From an uncultured Pelagibacteraceae bacterium (lineage in GTDB: Bacteria > Pseudomonadota > Alphaproteobacteria > Pelagibacterales > Pelagibacteraceae): a DNA stretch of 64,000 nt. Below the pieces are notes generated by a model. That model had not been told where the DNA came from, searched no databases, and worked only from the letters and a program-made list of their open reading frames with translations. Below are positions 7,566 through 15,875 of the stretch, piece after piece; positions within the stretch are counted from its first letter, which is position 1, and the number at the start of each line of letters is the position of its first letter. The DNA is taken from positions 54,770 to 118,769 of the forward strand of contig CACMYJ010000004.1 of assembly GCA_902617895.1 (NCBI GenBank), written 5' to 3'. The position numbers and the translations under genes were made by a program.

Positions 7566-8614
7566 TGAACAAAAATATTATTTTATATAGTGCTATTTTA
7601 ATATTTGGTATTGCAGCCCCTTTTATTTTTCCAGCATTTAAAGTTCAATTATCAATTCTTTGTATATTAATAATTCTAGCTATCACTTGGAACGTACAAG
7701 GTGGTGAAATGGGTTATAATACTTTTGGAAATATTTTATTTTATGGACTGGGAATGTATTTATGTGCCTCAGTTCAAGTTGGAATGTTTTTTCCTCTAGG
7801 AGAGTGGACTGAGGGTGGCGGAGAAAAAACTTTTGTTCATACTCCCGCTCAATTCTTTCAAGGGTTTGCAGTTGGTTTGGCAGTTGCAGCAGTAGTTCCA
7901 GCAATTATTGCAGGTTTAATTGGTTATTCAATTTTAGGTTTAAGAGGACATTACTTTGCAATTTGCACATTAGGTTTAGGGGTTGCAGCCGGAGAAATTT
8001 CTGGTGGAATAGAAATCATTGGAGCAGGACAAGGTTTTACAACACCTCCATTTCCTAATGTCGATAGGTTAGAAGCAAGAGGTGAGTTTTTCTACTTTTG
8101 CAGTTTTGTAGTTTTGGTATTCACCTTTCTTGCAGTTAAAGCAATTTATTCAACAAGATTTAAACTTGTTCTTAATGCAATTAGAGATAATGAGGATAAA
8201 GCAGAAGCAATGGGTATTCAAACAATGAAATATAAAATTATTGGTTGGATGATTTCTGCGTTTTTCTGTGGATTGGCTGGAGGTATTATGGGTGGATTAG
8301 TTGGATATATAGACTCAACTGATGTTGCATTTGATGGAAGAGAAATGGGAGTATTCATGGTCTTGATGGCTATACTTGGAGGAAAAGGAACCTTGTGGGG
8401 CCCAGTAATTGGTGCAACTTTATTTCATATATTTAAAGAAGGTTTTTGGACTTTCTTCTTAGGTTGGCAGTATGTTGCTCTTGGAGTTTTGATTGTTGTA
8501 ATTGTTATCTATTTCCCAGAGGGGATTATGGGTTGGTTGAGAGAAAAGTATCCAGAGAGATTTGGTGAAGTTGTGGATGAAGCAGATCGGAAAGCACAGG
8601 TTACACTTAAATGA
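7565..8614 (+). CDS. livM: Branched-chain-type ABC permease LivM (system 1)
   Basis: Second channel subunit of the importer, 349 residues. Family features are the N-terminal transmembrane pair, GYNTFGNILFYGLGMYLCA, the loop GLRGHYFAICTLGLGVAAGE, and the ATPase-contact motif KLVLNAIRDNEDKAEAMGI about two thirds along, followed by GGKGTLWGPVIGA. A hydrophilic glycine/glutamate insert (EWTEGGGEKTFVHTPAQFF) lies between early membrane segments. It overlaps livH by 1 bp and livG by 4 bp, indicating translational coupling. Confidence 0.92.
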   Translation: MNKNIILYSAILIFGIAAPFIFPAFKVQLSILCILIILAITWNVQGGEMGYNTFGNILFYGLGMYLCASVQVGMFFPLGEWTEGGGEKTFVHTPAQFFQGFAVGLAVAAVVPAIIAGLIGYSILGLRGHYFAICTLGLGVAAGEISGGIEIIGAGQGFTTPPFPNVDRLEARGEFFYFCSFVVLVFTFLAVKAIYSTRFKLVLNAIRDNEDKAEAMGIQTMKYKIIGWMISAFFCGLAGGIMGGLVGYIDSTDVAFDGREMGVFMVLMAILGGKGTLWGPVIGATLFHIFKEGFWTFFLGWQYVALGVLIVVIVIYFPEGIMGWLREKYPERFGEVVDEADRKAQVTLK

Positions 8615-9351
8615 GTATTTTAGAGGTAAGCAATGTCAGTAAGTCATTTGGTGGGGTTAAAGCCAATGTTGATATATCTATGTCAGTTGAAAAAGGAAAA
8701 ATCGTAGGTTTAATTGGGCCAAATGGATCTGGAAAAACTACATTGTTTAATTCTATAGTTGGAACGTATCCTATTGACCAAGGATCAATTAAATTTAATG
8801 GTAAAGAAGTATCTGAATTACCAGTTCCAGTAATAGCTAAACTTGGTTTGCTTAGAACTTTCCAGCAAACAAGAATTTATGGAAAATTGAATTGCGTAGA
8901 TAATATGCTTATAAGTCACAAAGCGAGCGATGAAAGTTTAGTTTCTATATTTTCCCAGATACCACAAAATCTTACAGAAAAAGCTGAAAATTTATTAAAT
9001 TTTGTTGGATTATATCAAAAAAGAAAACTAAGAGCGGGAGATTTATCATTTGGTCAGCAGAAGTTATTAGAATTAGCAATGGCATTAATGAATGAGCCTG
9101 AGATGTTATTACTGGACGAGCCAACTGCAGGTATCAACCCTACATTAATAAATGGAATTATTGATAGATTGATAAAAGTAAATCAAGATTTTGGAATTAC
9201 TCTGCTTGTTATTGAACATAATATGAGAGTAATAATGCAATTAGCTGAAAGTATCTTTTGTCTTGCGCATGGAAAAATGCTTGCAAATGGAACACCTGAC
9301 GAAATTAAAAATGATAAGCGTGTGATTGACGCTTATTTAGGAGCTCAATAA
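8611..9351 (+). CDS. livG: Branched-chain-type ABC ATPase LivG (system 1)
   Basis: Cytoplasmic ATPase powering the Liv-type importer; 246 residues, typical for LivG. Walker A is GPNGSGKTT (about residues 36-44), the LivG-specific RTFQQTRIY follows, the ABC signature is LSFGQQKLLELA and Walker B is LLLDEPTAGI, with the switch histidine in VIEHNM. The signature has Phe in place of the more common Gly (LSFGQ versus LSGGQ), which is common in LivG proteins. Overlaps both neighbours by 1-4 bp. Confidence 0.93.
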   Translation: MSILEVSNVSKSFGGVKANVDISMSVEKGKIVGLIGPNGSGKTTLFNSIVGTYPIDQGSIKFNGKEVSELPVPVIAKLGLLRTFQQTRIYGKLNCVDNMLISHKASDESLVSIFSQIPQNLTEKAENLLNFVGLYQKRKLRAGDLSFGQQKLLELAMALMNEPEMLLLDEPTAGINPTLINGIIDRLIKVNQDFGITLLVIEHNMRVIMQLAESIFCLAHGKMLANGTPDEIKNDKRVIDAYLGAQ

Positions 9352-10136
9352 TGGCAAATCAATACGAAGTTCTTGGTAAAGCTCCTGTAGCAGAGGATTT
9401 AAAAAAACTATCATCTGAAAATGTTCACCTAACTATCAAAGGTTTATCAGCTGGTTATGGTAAGATGGAAATACTACACAATTTTGATTTATTTGTAAGT
9501 AAAGCACAATCTCTCTGTTTGATTGGTCCAAATGGCGCAGGAAAATCAACTATACTTCATTCAATATATGGTTTTACAAATATCTTTTCTGGAAAAATAG
9601 AAATTGATGGAAAAGAAATAACCAACCTTAGTCCTGCAGAAAAACTTAAATCTGAGGGGATAGCATATATTTTACAGGATAATTCGGTTTTTCCAGATAT
9701 GACTGTAGAAGAAAATCTTCTAATGGGCGGATACATTAAAGATAAAACAGAAGAATCTTTTGAAGAAGCAGAGAGAGTTCTTCAAAAATATGAAAGATTA
9801 AGAAACAGAAGAAATCAACCTGCAAAAGTATTATCGGGTGGAGAAAGAAGACTTTTAGAAATTTCTAGAGCCCTAGTAATGAAACCTTCTATTTTACTTG
9901 TTGATGAACCATCAATTGGGCTTGAGCCTAGATATATTCAAATGGTTTTTGAGATTTTAGACGATCTTCAAAAAAATGAAAAAAAAACAATTATATTAGT
10001 TGAGCAGAATGCAAAAAAAGGTTTAGAGTTTGCTGATATTGGCTATGTTTTAGTTTCAGGAGAAACAGCTATTGCAGGTAAAGGAGATGATCTTTTAAAT
10101 AATCCAGATGTCGGCCGTCTATTTTTAGGCGGTTAA
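9351..10136 (+). CDS. livF: Branched-chain-type ABC ATPase LivF (system 1)
   Basis: Second ATPase of the importer, 261 residues. Walker A GPNGAGKST, signature LSGGERRLLEISRAL, Walker B ILLVDEPSIGL and switch region LVEQNAKKGLEFAD are all intact. It has an N-terminal extension of about 28 residues (MANQYEVLGKAPVAEDL...) compared with usual LivF, the function of which is unknown. The stop overlaps the AzlC start by 1 bp, placing the exporter pair in the same operon. Confidence 0.92.
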   Translation: MANQYEVLGKAPVAEDLKKLSSENVHLTIKGLSAGYGKMEILHNFDLFVSKAQSLCLIGPNGAGKSTILHSIYGFTNIFSGKIEIDGKEITNLSPAEKLKSEGIAYILQDNSVFPDMTVEENLLMGGYIKDKTEESFEEAERVLQKYERLRNRRNQPAKVLSGGERRLLEISRALVMKPSILLVDEPSIGLEPRYIQMVFEILDDLQKNEKKTIILVEQNAKKGLEFADIGYVLVSGETAIAGKGDDLLNNPDVGRLFLGG

Positions 10137-10840
10137 TGATAAACCTAAAATATTTTATCAAAGGAATTGTCTGCTCAAAAAAATTTGATAGTCCAGCAAT
10201 CGCATTAGGAGCTAGTTTCATTGCTATAGGTGCCTTATTAAAAAATTTAGGGTTTAATATACAAGAAAGTATTTTTTCAACATTTTTAACCTACGCCCTT
10301 CCAGGATCATTAGTTATGGCAGAGTCAATGCTTATTGGCGCTTCACTTGTAAATATTTTTTTAGCAGTATGGTTGGTAAATTCTAGACTATTTCCAATGA
10401 CAGTTTCAATTATGCCATTACTTAAACATGATAGTCAACCTAGATGGAAATATTATATATCTTGTCACTTTGTAGCTGTTTCGTCGTGGTTGATTTTAAA
10501 AAGTAATTATGAGGAAATTAATAGGAAATATAGAATAGATTTTTGGATTGGTATAGGAACAGCTACTTGGTTAATTGCCATTTTTTCAACAGTATTAGGA
10601 TTTTATGCTGCCGACTTTTTAAGCAAAGATATGATAATTGGACTTGCTATAGTAAATCCAATTTATTTTATGTGTGCAATGATAGGAGTTATGAAAACTA
10701 TACAACTTTCCTCTGCAATTATTCTGGGCGCTTTTTTAGGTCCAATTTTTTATTTTTTTTCACCAGAATGGAGTGTTTTACTTGGTGGGTTGGTAGCTGG
10801 TTCAATTGCTTACTTTATAGGAGAGGTTTATGACAGCTAA
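10136..10840 (+). CDS. azlC: AzlC family amino-acid exporter, large subunit
   Basis: Large inner-membrane subunit of a two-component AzlCD (YgaZH-like) exporter for branched-chain or related amino acids. The 234-residue protein shows the family start PAIALGASFIAIGALLKNLGF and the block LTYALPGSLVMAESML, which corresponds to the usual S.l.faG..Q region though the glutamine is replaced. Several further hydrophobic segments follow. It begins inside the livF stop codon and overlaps azlD by 11 bp, so importer and exporter are made together. Confidence 0.85.
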   Translation: MINLKYFIKGIVCSKKFDSPAIALGASFIAIGALLKNLGFNIQESIFSTFLTYALPGSLVMAESMLIGASLVNIFLAVWLVNSRLFPMTVSIMPLLKHDSQPRWKYYISCHFVAVSSWLILKSNYEEINRKYRIDFWIGIGTATWLIAIFSTVLGFYAADFLSKDMIIGLAIVNPIYFMCAMIGVMKTIQLSSAIILGAFLGPIFYFFSPEWSVLLGGLVAGSIAYFIGEVYDS

Positions 10841-11156
10841 TATTGTTTTAGCAATTTTAGTAACTTCTCTTGCAACTTATATTTCAAGATTTCTTGGTGC
10901 TTTAACTTCAGAAAAGATAGGAGAGACATCTAAAATTTATAAATGGTTTAATTGTGTAGCATATTCAACTCTTGCAGCTTTAATCTCAAGAATGTTAATT
11001 TTTCCATCTGGAGATCTTTCAGATGTACATTATATTTTAAGGATAATTGTCATTTTATTATCAATATTAATTTTTTATGTCACTAAAAGAAATTTAGTTT
11101 ATCCGACCATATTATCTGCTATAATTTTGGCTACATTAAATAGTTTTGCTATATGA
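10830..11156 (+). CDS. azlD: AzlD family amino-acid exporter, small subunit
   Basis: Small membrane partner of AzlC (108 residues, usual size). About four hydrophobic segments; the family block is seen as ATYISRFLGALTSEKI near the N terminus and VAYSTLAALISRMLIFPSG in the middle. It overlaps azlC by 11 bp and the pentapeptide-repeat gene by 4 bp. Confidence 0.82.
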   Translation: MTANIVLAILVTSLATYISRFLGALTSEKIGETSKIYKWFNCVAYSTLAALISRMLIFPSGDLSDVHYILRIIVILLSILIFYVTKRNLVYPTILSAIILATLNSFAI

Positions 11157-11659
11157 AAAAACTTTTTTTTATTATATTTTTTCTAATACTTTCTAGTAAT
11201 GCAAATGCTGGATGTGATGATCCAATAGCTGATGGAGTAGACTATTCTAAATGTAAATTTTCAGATGGTCAGGATTTACAAGGAACCTTTCTTCCTAACT
11301 CTAATCTCTCATTTGCTAGTTTTATCCAAGTAAATTTTGATAAAAGTATAATGATGAATTCAGATTTAACATTTGGAACTTTTTCAGAGTCATCTTTTAT
11401 AAGATCTAATTTATATGAGTCAAATTTAGGTGGTGGAAATTTTGAGCAATCAAATTTTACAAGTGCTAACTTAACAAGAGTTGATTTTACAGGTTCTACC
11501 CTCATAGATGCAAATTTTCAGAATTCCAATCTAATGGAGGCAAACTTTACGTCATCAAATATTTTAAATGCAAATTTCGATGGTGCGAATTTAATTGGAG
11601 CTACTTGGACAATGGGAGAAATTTGTGGACCAGAGTCTATAGGTATTTGTAATAAATAA
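11153..11659 (+). CDS. Secreted pentapeptide-repeat protein
   Basis: Exported protein of 168 residues with a signal peptide (about 1-19, ending SNANA) and then a run of pentapeptide repeats of the A(N/D)(L/F)xx type from about residue 48 to 150 (for example SNLSFASF, SNLYESNL, ANLTRVDF, ANFTSSN, ANFDGANL). Such repeats form a right-handed four-sided beta-helix. Four cysteines flank the repeat region, two at the mature N terminus and two near the C terminus (CGPESIGIC), which may clamp the ends with disulfides. Role unknown. It overlaps azlD by 4 bp and so belongs to the importer/exporter operon. Confidence 0.8.
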   Translation: MKKLFFIIFFLILSSNANAGCDDPIADGVDYSKCKFSDGQDLQGTFLPNSNLSFASFIQVNFDKSIMMNSDLTFGTFSESSFIRSNLYESNLGGGNFEQSNFTSANLTRVDFTGSTLIDANFQNSNLMEANFTSSNILNANFDGANLIGATWTMGEICGPESIGICNK

Positions 11660-11663
11660 ATTC

Positions 11664-12584
11664 GTGAAGAATCTTCTTAAATTAGATGGATTTGAAATTT
11701 CCTTTCATGAAAAATCTAAGAGAATAATAAATATAAAAATTGAGGATCAAATTATTGATCGATTAGTGTTTCCATTTAAAAAATTTAATATTACAGCATT
11801 AGAATATAAACCATTTACAAGGTTCACTATTGCAAAAAGTTTAGATGAAACTGCATCTAATAAATTAAGTAATTTTTTAAACGAAATTATTAAAGATAGA
11901 GATACTGGTTGTTTTATAATTGGTCCAAAAAATAAGTCTTCTAAAATAGATCAAACATTTTTAGTTAAACTATCAACTGCAATAACTCACTTAATTGGAA
12001 ATCCAAATCACGACTCAATGGCTGGAAAATACTATGCAAGATTTCACGTTAAACATGAAGATCATAGTGACTCATATCTTCGTAAGGCATATATAAATAT
12101 GGATTTACATACTGATGGAACATATGTACGAGAAATAACTGATTGGATATTAATGTCAAAGCTTGAGGAGGAGAATGTGATTGGTGGAGAGACCGCCTTA
12201 CTACATCTTGATGATTGGGAACATTTGTCTGATCTCTCAGATGATAAAATTGGACAGCAAAAATTTATTTGGGGATCTCCAAAAAGTAAAAATATTGATT
12301 ATAAAGTTGAACATCCTGTGTTTTCTAAAGATAGTGATGGAAAACCCATTATTTCTTACATCGATCAATTTCCTGAACCAAAAAATATGGATCAAGGATT
12401 GTTTTTACAAAGACTATCTGATGCTCTTGAGGGTAGTAAAAATAAGATAATAACATCTTTGCCGGTTGGAAGTGCTGTTGTGGCGAATAATTATTTTTGG
12501 CTTCATGGTCGAAAACCTTTTAAAGAAAATAAAAATTTATCAAGAGAATTACTAAGAATAAGAGGTTCCTTTTTTAACAATTAA
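11664..12584 (+). CDS. glaH: Glutarate 2-hydroxylase family protein (CsiD/GlaH)
   Basis: Fe(II)/2-oxoglutarate oxygenase of the CsiD family, which in E. coli converts glutarate to L-2-hydroxyglutarate in lysine catabolism. The family core is plainly recognisable: YYARFHVKHEDHSDSYLRK (residues 123-141), then the iron motif LHTDGTYVREITD (His149, Asp151), LLHLDDWEHL (179-188), SYIDQFPEPK and the distal histidine in FWLHGRKPF (His281), with the RELLRIRG arginines for 2-oxoglutarate. Start is GTG at 11664, 4 bases after the previous stop. The usual partner LhgO is not seen nearby; a ProC-like gene follows instead, so the substrate could differ from glutarate. Confidence 0.9.
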   Translation: MKNLLKLDGFEISFHEKSKRIINIKIEDQIIDRLVFPFKKFNITALEYKPFTRFTIAKSLDETASNKLSNFLNEIIKDRDTGCFIIGPKNKSSKIDQTFLVKLSTAITHLIGNPNHDSMAGKYYARFHVKHEDHSDSYLRKAYINMDLHTDGTYVREITDWILMSKLEEENVIGGETALLHLDDWEHLSDLSDDKIGQQKFIWGSPKSKNIDYKVEHPVFSKDSDGKPIISYIDQFPEPKNMDQGLFLQRLSDALEGSKNKIITSLPVGSAVVANNYFWLHGRKPFKENKNLSRELLRIRGSFFNN

Positions 12585-12601
12585 GTGTAGAAAATACACT
12601 T
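12583..12601 (+). promoter_or_regulatory. Hairpin spanning glaH stop and proC-like start
   Basis: AAGTGTA (12583-12589) pairs perfectly with TACACTT (12595-12601) around a GAAAA loop. The left arm includes the last bases of the glaH stop codon and the right arm touches the next ATG (12602). There is no Shine-Dalgarno for the downstream gene. It may set translational coupling between the two genes; too short and too AT-rich for a terminator. Confidence 0.4.
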
Positions 12602-13372
12602 ATGAAACTTGGATTTATAGGAACCGGTAAAATTACTTCAGCAGTGGTGACGGGTATATGCAAGTCTAAAATTAAATATACCAAAATTATATTATCTGAA
12701 AGAAATAAAAAAATTTCAAAACAACTTAAAAAAAGTTTTAAAAAAATTTATATTGAAAAAAATAATCAAGATATTGTTAATGATTGTAACTGGATTTTTC
12801 TAGCTGTAACACCTACTGTGGCTAATCAAATTATACATAAGCTAAAATTTAAAAAAAGTCAGGTAATTGTAAGTTTCATATCAACAATGAATCTTCAAAA
12901 CATTAAGAAGGCAGTCAAAGTAAAAGCAAATATTTCGAGAGTAATTCCTTTACCACCTATTTCTTTTAAAAAAGGACCAATTCCTATTTTTCCACCAAAC
13001 AGGAAAGTTAAAAACTTTTTTAAACATCTTGGAACAGTTGTTGAAATTAAAAACGAAAAATTGTCTAAAAATTTTTGGTCAACATCTGGAATGATGGCAC
13101 CTTTTTATGAATTATTAAGAACAATGTCTGAATGGTTAAATAAAAGGGGAATTCAAAAAGACCAATCTCGGAGATATATAACATCTCTTTTTTTAGCACT
13201 TTCAGAAGATGCTGTAGTTAATTCAAATAGAGATTTAAAAATACTTGTCAAAGACTCCCAAACACCAAAAGGATTAAATGAGCAAGGTGTAAATGAATTA
13301 AAAAAAGCTGGTTTCTATAAAGCCACTAACAAAACCCTAAATAGTATTCTTAAAAGATTAAATAAAGTATAA
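12602..13372 (+). CDS. Pyrroline-5-carboxylate reductase-like NAD(P)-binding protein
   Basis: Rossmann-fold reductase of the ProC/F420-oxidoreductase superfamily, 256 residues. The N-terminal dinucleotide motif GFIGTGKITSAVV (4-16) and the middle segment ISRVIPLPPISFKKGPIPIFP (about 116-136) resemble P5C reductase (RxMPNxP). The C-terminal helical domain ends DSQTPKGLNEQGVNELKKAG, where true ProC has a GGTT motif; here the position reads TPKG. This change argues for a related but different imine or keto substrate. It is very lysine-rich, typical of this AT-rich genome. It follows glaH closely and precedes the second Liv importer. Confidence 0.65.
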   Translation: MKLGFIGTGKITSAVVTGICKSKIKYTKIILSERNKKISKQLKKSFKKIYIEKNNQDIVNDCNWIFLAVTPTVANQIIHKLKFKKSQVIVSFISTMNLQNIKKAVKVKANISRVIPLPPISFKKGPIPIFPPNRKVKNFFKHLGTVVEIKNEKLSKNFWSTSGMMAPFYELLRTMSEWLNKRGIQKDQSRRYITSLFLALSEDAVVNSNRDLKILVKDSQTPKGLNEQGVNELKKAGFYKATNKTLNSILKRLNKV

Positions 13373-13378
13373 TTTTAC

Positions 13379-14155
13379 ATGCAGCAATCATCAAACATTC
13401 TGCAAATTGATAACTTATCAAAATATTTTGGTGGTTTGGCAGCTGTATCAAATTGCTCATTAAAAATAAAAGAGGGTTCAATTACAGGAATAATTGGTCC
13501 AAATGGATCAGGCAAAACTACTTTATTTAATCTTATAGCAGGCAATCTCAAATCATCTGACGGAAAAGTATTATTTAATAAAGAAGATATAACAAATGTT
13601 CCCTCTCATGAACTTTTCTCAAAAGGTTTACTAAGAACTTTTCAAATAGCTCACGAATTTTCGAATATGACCGTTCTTGAAAATTTAATGATGGTACCAG
13701 GCAATCAAACAGGAGAAATTTTAATAAACGCTCTTTTAAAACCAAATTTAATTAAAAAAGAAGAAGATTTAATTAGAGCAAAAGCGTATGAAGTAACTGA
13801 GTTTTTAAATCTTAAACATCTTGCCAATGAACGTGCTGGTAATTTATCCGGAGGGCAAAAAAAGTTGCTAGAACTTGGAAGAACAATGATGGTTGATGCA
13901 AAACTTGTATTATTGGATGAGGTAGGGGCAGGGGTTAATAGAACATTATTAAAAGAATTAGGAACAGCAATCTTAAGACTTAATAAAGAAAAAAACTATA
14001 CTTTTTGTATGATTGAACATGATATGGATTTTATAAGCAGAATGTGTGATCCAGTTATTGTAATGTCAGAAGGATCTGTTCTTTTTGAGGGAACTTCAGA
14101 TGAAGTCAAGAAAAACGAAAAAGTTATAGATAGTTATTTAGGTAGAAAGAAGTAA
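13379..14155 (+). CDS. livG: Branched-chain-type ABC ATPase LivG (system 2)
   Basis: ATPase of the second Liv-type importer, 258 residues. Walker A GPNGSGKTT, LivG-specific RTFQIAHEF, signature LSGGQKKLLELG and Walker B LVLLDEVGAGV are seen; the residue after the Walker B glutamate is Val instead of Pro (DEVGAG versus DEPTAG), a small departure from consensus. Switch histidine in IEHDMDF. Gene order of this system is GFHM, the reverse of system 1, and its SBP is on the opposite strand at 17903. Confidence 0.92.
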   Translation: MQQSSNILQIDNLSKYFGGLAAVSNCSLKIKEGSITGIIGPNGSGKTTLFNLIAGNLKSSDGKVLFNKEDITNVPSHELFSKGLLRTFQIAHEFSNMTVLENLMMVPGNQTGEILINALLKPNLIKKEEDLIRAKAYEVTEFLNLKHLANERAGNLSGGQKKLLELGRTMMVDAKLVLLDEVGAGVNRTLLKELGTAILRLNKEKNYTFCMIEHDMDFISRMCDPVIVMSEGSVLFEGTSDEVKKNEKVIDSYLGRKK

Positions 14156-14863
14156 ATGGCATTTTTTGAGGGAAATAAAATGACAGGAGGATACGGCGAT
14201 GGTCCTGATATTATTAGCTCATGTACTATCAATGTTAATAGAGGAGAGATAGTTGCTATTCTTGGACCAAATGGAGCTGGAAAATCTACAGCAATGAAAG
14301 CAATGCTAGGATTGTTAAATCTAAAATCAGGTAATATTTCAATTGATGGAGAAGATATTTCTAAACTATCTCCTCAAGAAAGAGTAAAAAAGGGAATATC
14401 ATTTGTACCACAAACTAGAAATGTTTTTGCAGAACTTACTGTAAAAGAAAATTTAGAAGTTGGTGCTTTTTTAAGAACAGATAATGTAAATAATGTTATC
14501 GAAGAAATATATGATCTATTTCCAATTTTAAGAGAAAAAAAAGATCAAGTGGTAGGACAATTATCGGGAGGGCAAAGACAACAAGTAGCTTTGGGACGTG
14601 CTCTAATGATAAAACCATCTGTTCTTATGTTAGATGAGCCTACAGCAGGTGTTTCCCCAATAGTTATGGATGAATTATTTGAACACATTATTAGAGTTAA
14701 AAATACAAAAGTAGCAATCATCATGGTCGAGCAAAATGCAAAACAGGCTTTAAGCATTTCTGATCGAGGATATGTGCTTGTTACTGGTGAAAATAAGTTT
14801 GAGGGGTCTGGTAAGGAATTATTAAATGATCCAGAAGTTAGGAGATCTTTCTTAGGAGCTTAG
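14156..14863 (+). CDS. livF: Branched-chain-type ABC ATPase LivF (system 2)
   Basis: Second ATPase of importer 2, 235 residues, without the N-terminal extension found in system 1. Walker A GPNGAGKST, signature LSGGQRQQVALGRAL, Walker B VLMLDEPTAGVSP and switch MVEQNAKQALSISD are intact. The ATG directly follows the previous stop codon with no gap, and the next gene starts after a single base, indicating coupled translation. Confidence 0.93.
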   Translation: MAFFEGNKMTGGYGDGPDIISSCTINVNRGEIVAILGPNGAGKSTAMKAMLGLLNLKSGNISIDGEDISKLSPQERVKKGISFVPQTRNVFAELTVKENLEVGAFLRTDNVNNVIEEIYDLFPILREKKDQVVGQLSGGQRQQVALGRALMIKPSVLMLDEPTAGVSPIVMDELFEHIIRVKNTKVAIIMVEQNAKQALSISDRGYVLVTGENKFEGSGKELLNDPEVRRSFLGA

Positions 14864-14864
14864 A

Positions 14865-15875
14865 ATGGATTTAATTAATGCAGTAATAGTTTTATTGAAT
14901 TATACAATTATTCCAGCCTTAACTTATGGCTCTCAGTTAGCTCTTGGAGCAATTTTTGTAACTTTAATATACGGTATTTTAAGATTTGCTAACTTTGCAA
15001 CTGGAGACATGATGTCATTTGGTACAATGTTTGCTGTACTTTTGACTTATTACTTTCAATCAATAGGAATTAGCTTTGGTTTTCTTCCCACTGCTTTGCT
15101 CACTATTCCTTTTGCAATTTTTATGATGATTTTATACATGCTTTTAATTGATCAAACAGTTTTTAAATATTACAGAATTAAAAAAAGTCCACCAGTTCAG
15201 CTTGCTATGGTTAGTGTTGGGGTAATGTTTGTGACCCAAGCAGTAATAAGGATTATAATTGGACCAACTGATCGAAGGTTTTTAGATGGTGAAAAATTCA
15301 TTTTAAAAGCAACTGAATTTAAAGAAATGACAGGTCTTGCAGAAGGTTTGACAATTAAATCTACGCAAATGATAACAATTGTAGTTACTATTATTGTTGT
15401 TGCTATTATGTTTTGGTTTTTAAATAAAACTAAGACTGGAACTAGTATGAGGGCCTATTCAGATAATGAAGATTTAGCACTTCTTTCTGGAATAGATCCA
15501 AAAAAAGTAGTTCTAATTACTTGGATCATTGCTGGGATATTAGCAACAATTGGTGGGATTCTTTATGGTTTAGACAAAAGTTATAGACCGTTTGTGTATT
15601 TTAATAATATGCTACCGATTTTTGCTGCTGCGATAGTTGGTGGAATTGGAAATCCATATGGAGCGTTCTTTGGAGGTTATGTTATAGCATTTGCTGAAAT
15701 ATTTTTGACTTATGCATATAAAAGATTTTTAGTTTATATTTTGCCAGAGTCATTAGAACCAAATTCATTGATGCAATTATTATCAACCGATTACAAATTT
15801 GCTATTTCATTTTCGATATTAGTAATTGTTTTAATATTTAGGCCGTCAGGCATATTTGAAGGAAAACGTATATGA
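14865..15875 (+). CDS. livH: Branched-chain-type ABC permease LivH (system 2)
   Basis: Inner-membrane channel subunit, 336 residues. The family start GSQLALGAIFVTLIYGILRF and FANFATGDMMSFGTM is present, followed by multiple hydrophobic segments and the ATPase-contact loop TSMRAYSDNEDLALLSGID, then FAAAIVGGIGNPYGAFFGGY. It is about 40 residues longer than LivH of system 1, mostly from a loop before TM5 (around residues 140-165). Overlaps livM by 4 bp. Confidence 0.92.
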   Translation: MDLINAVIVLLNYTIIPALTYGSQLALGAIFVTLIYGILRFANFATGDMMSFGTMFAVLLTYYFQSIGISFGFLPTALLTIPFAIFMMILYMLLIDQTVFKYYRIKKSPPVQLAMVSVGVMFVTQAVIRIIIGPTDRRFLDGEKFILKATEFKEMTGLAEGLTIKSTQMITIVVTIIVVAIMFWFLNKTKTGTSMRAYSDNEDLALLSGIDPKKVVLITWIIAGILATIGGILYGLDKSYRPFVYFNNMLPIFAAAIVGGIGNPYGAFFGGYVIAFAEIFLTYAYKRFLVYILPESLEPNSLMQLLSTDYKFAISFSILVIVLIFRPSGIFEGKRI

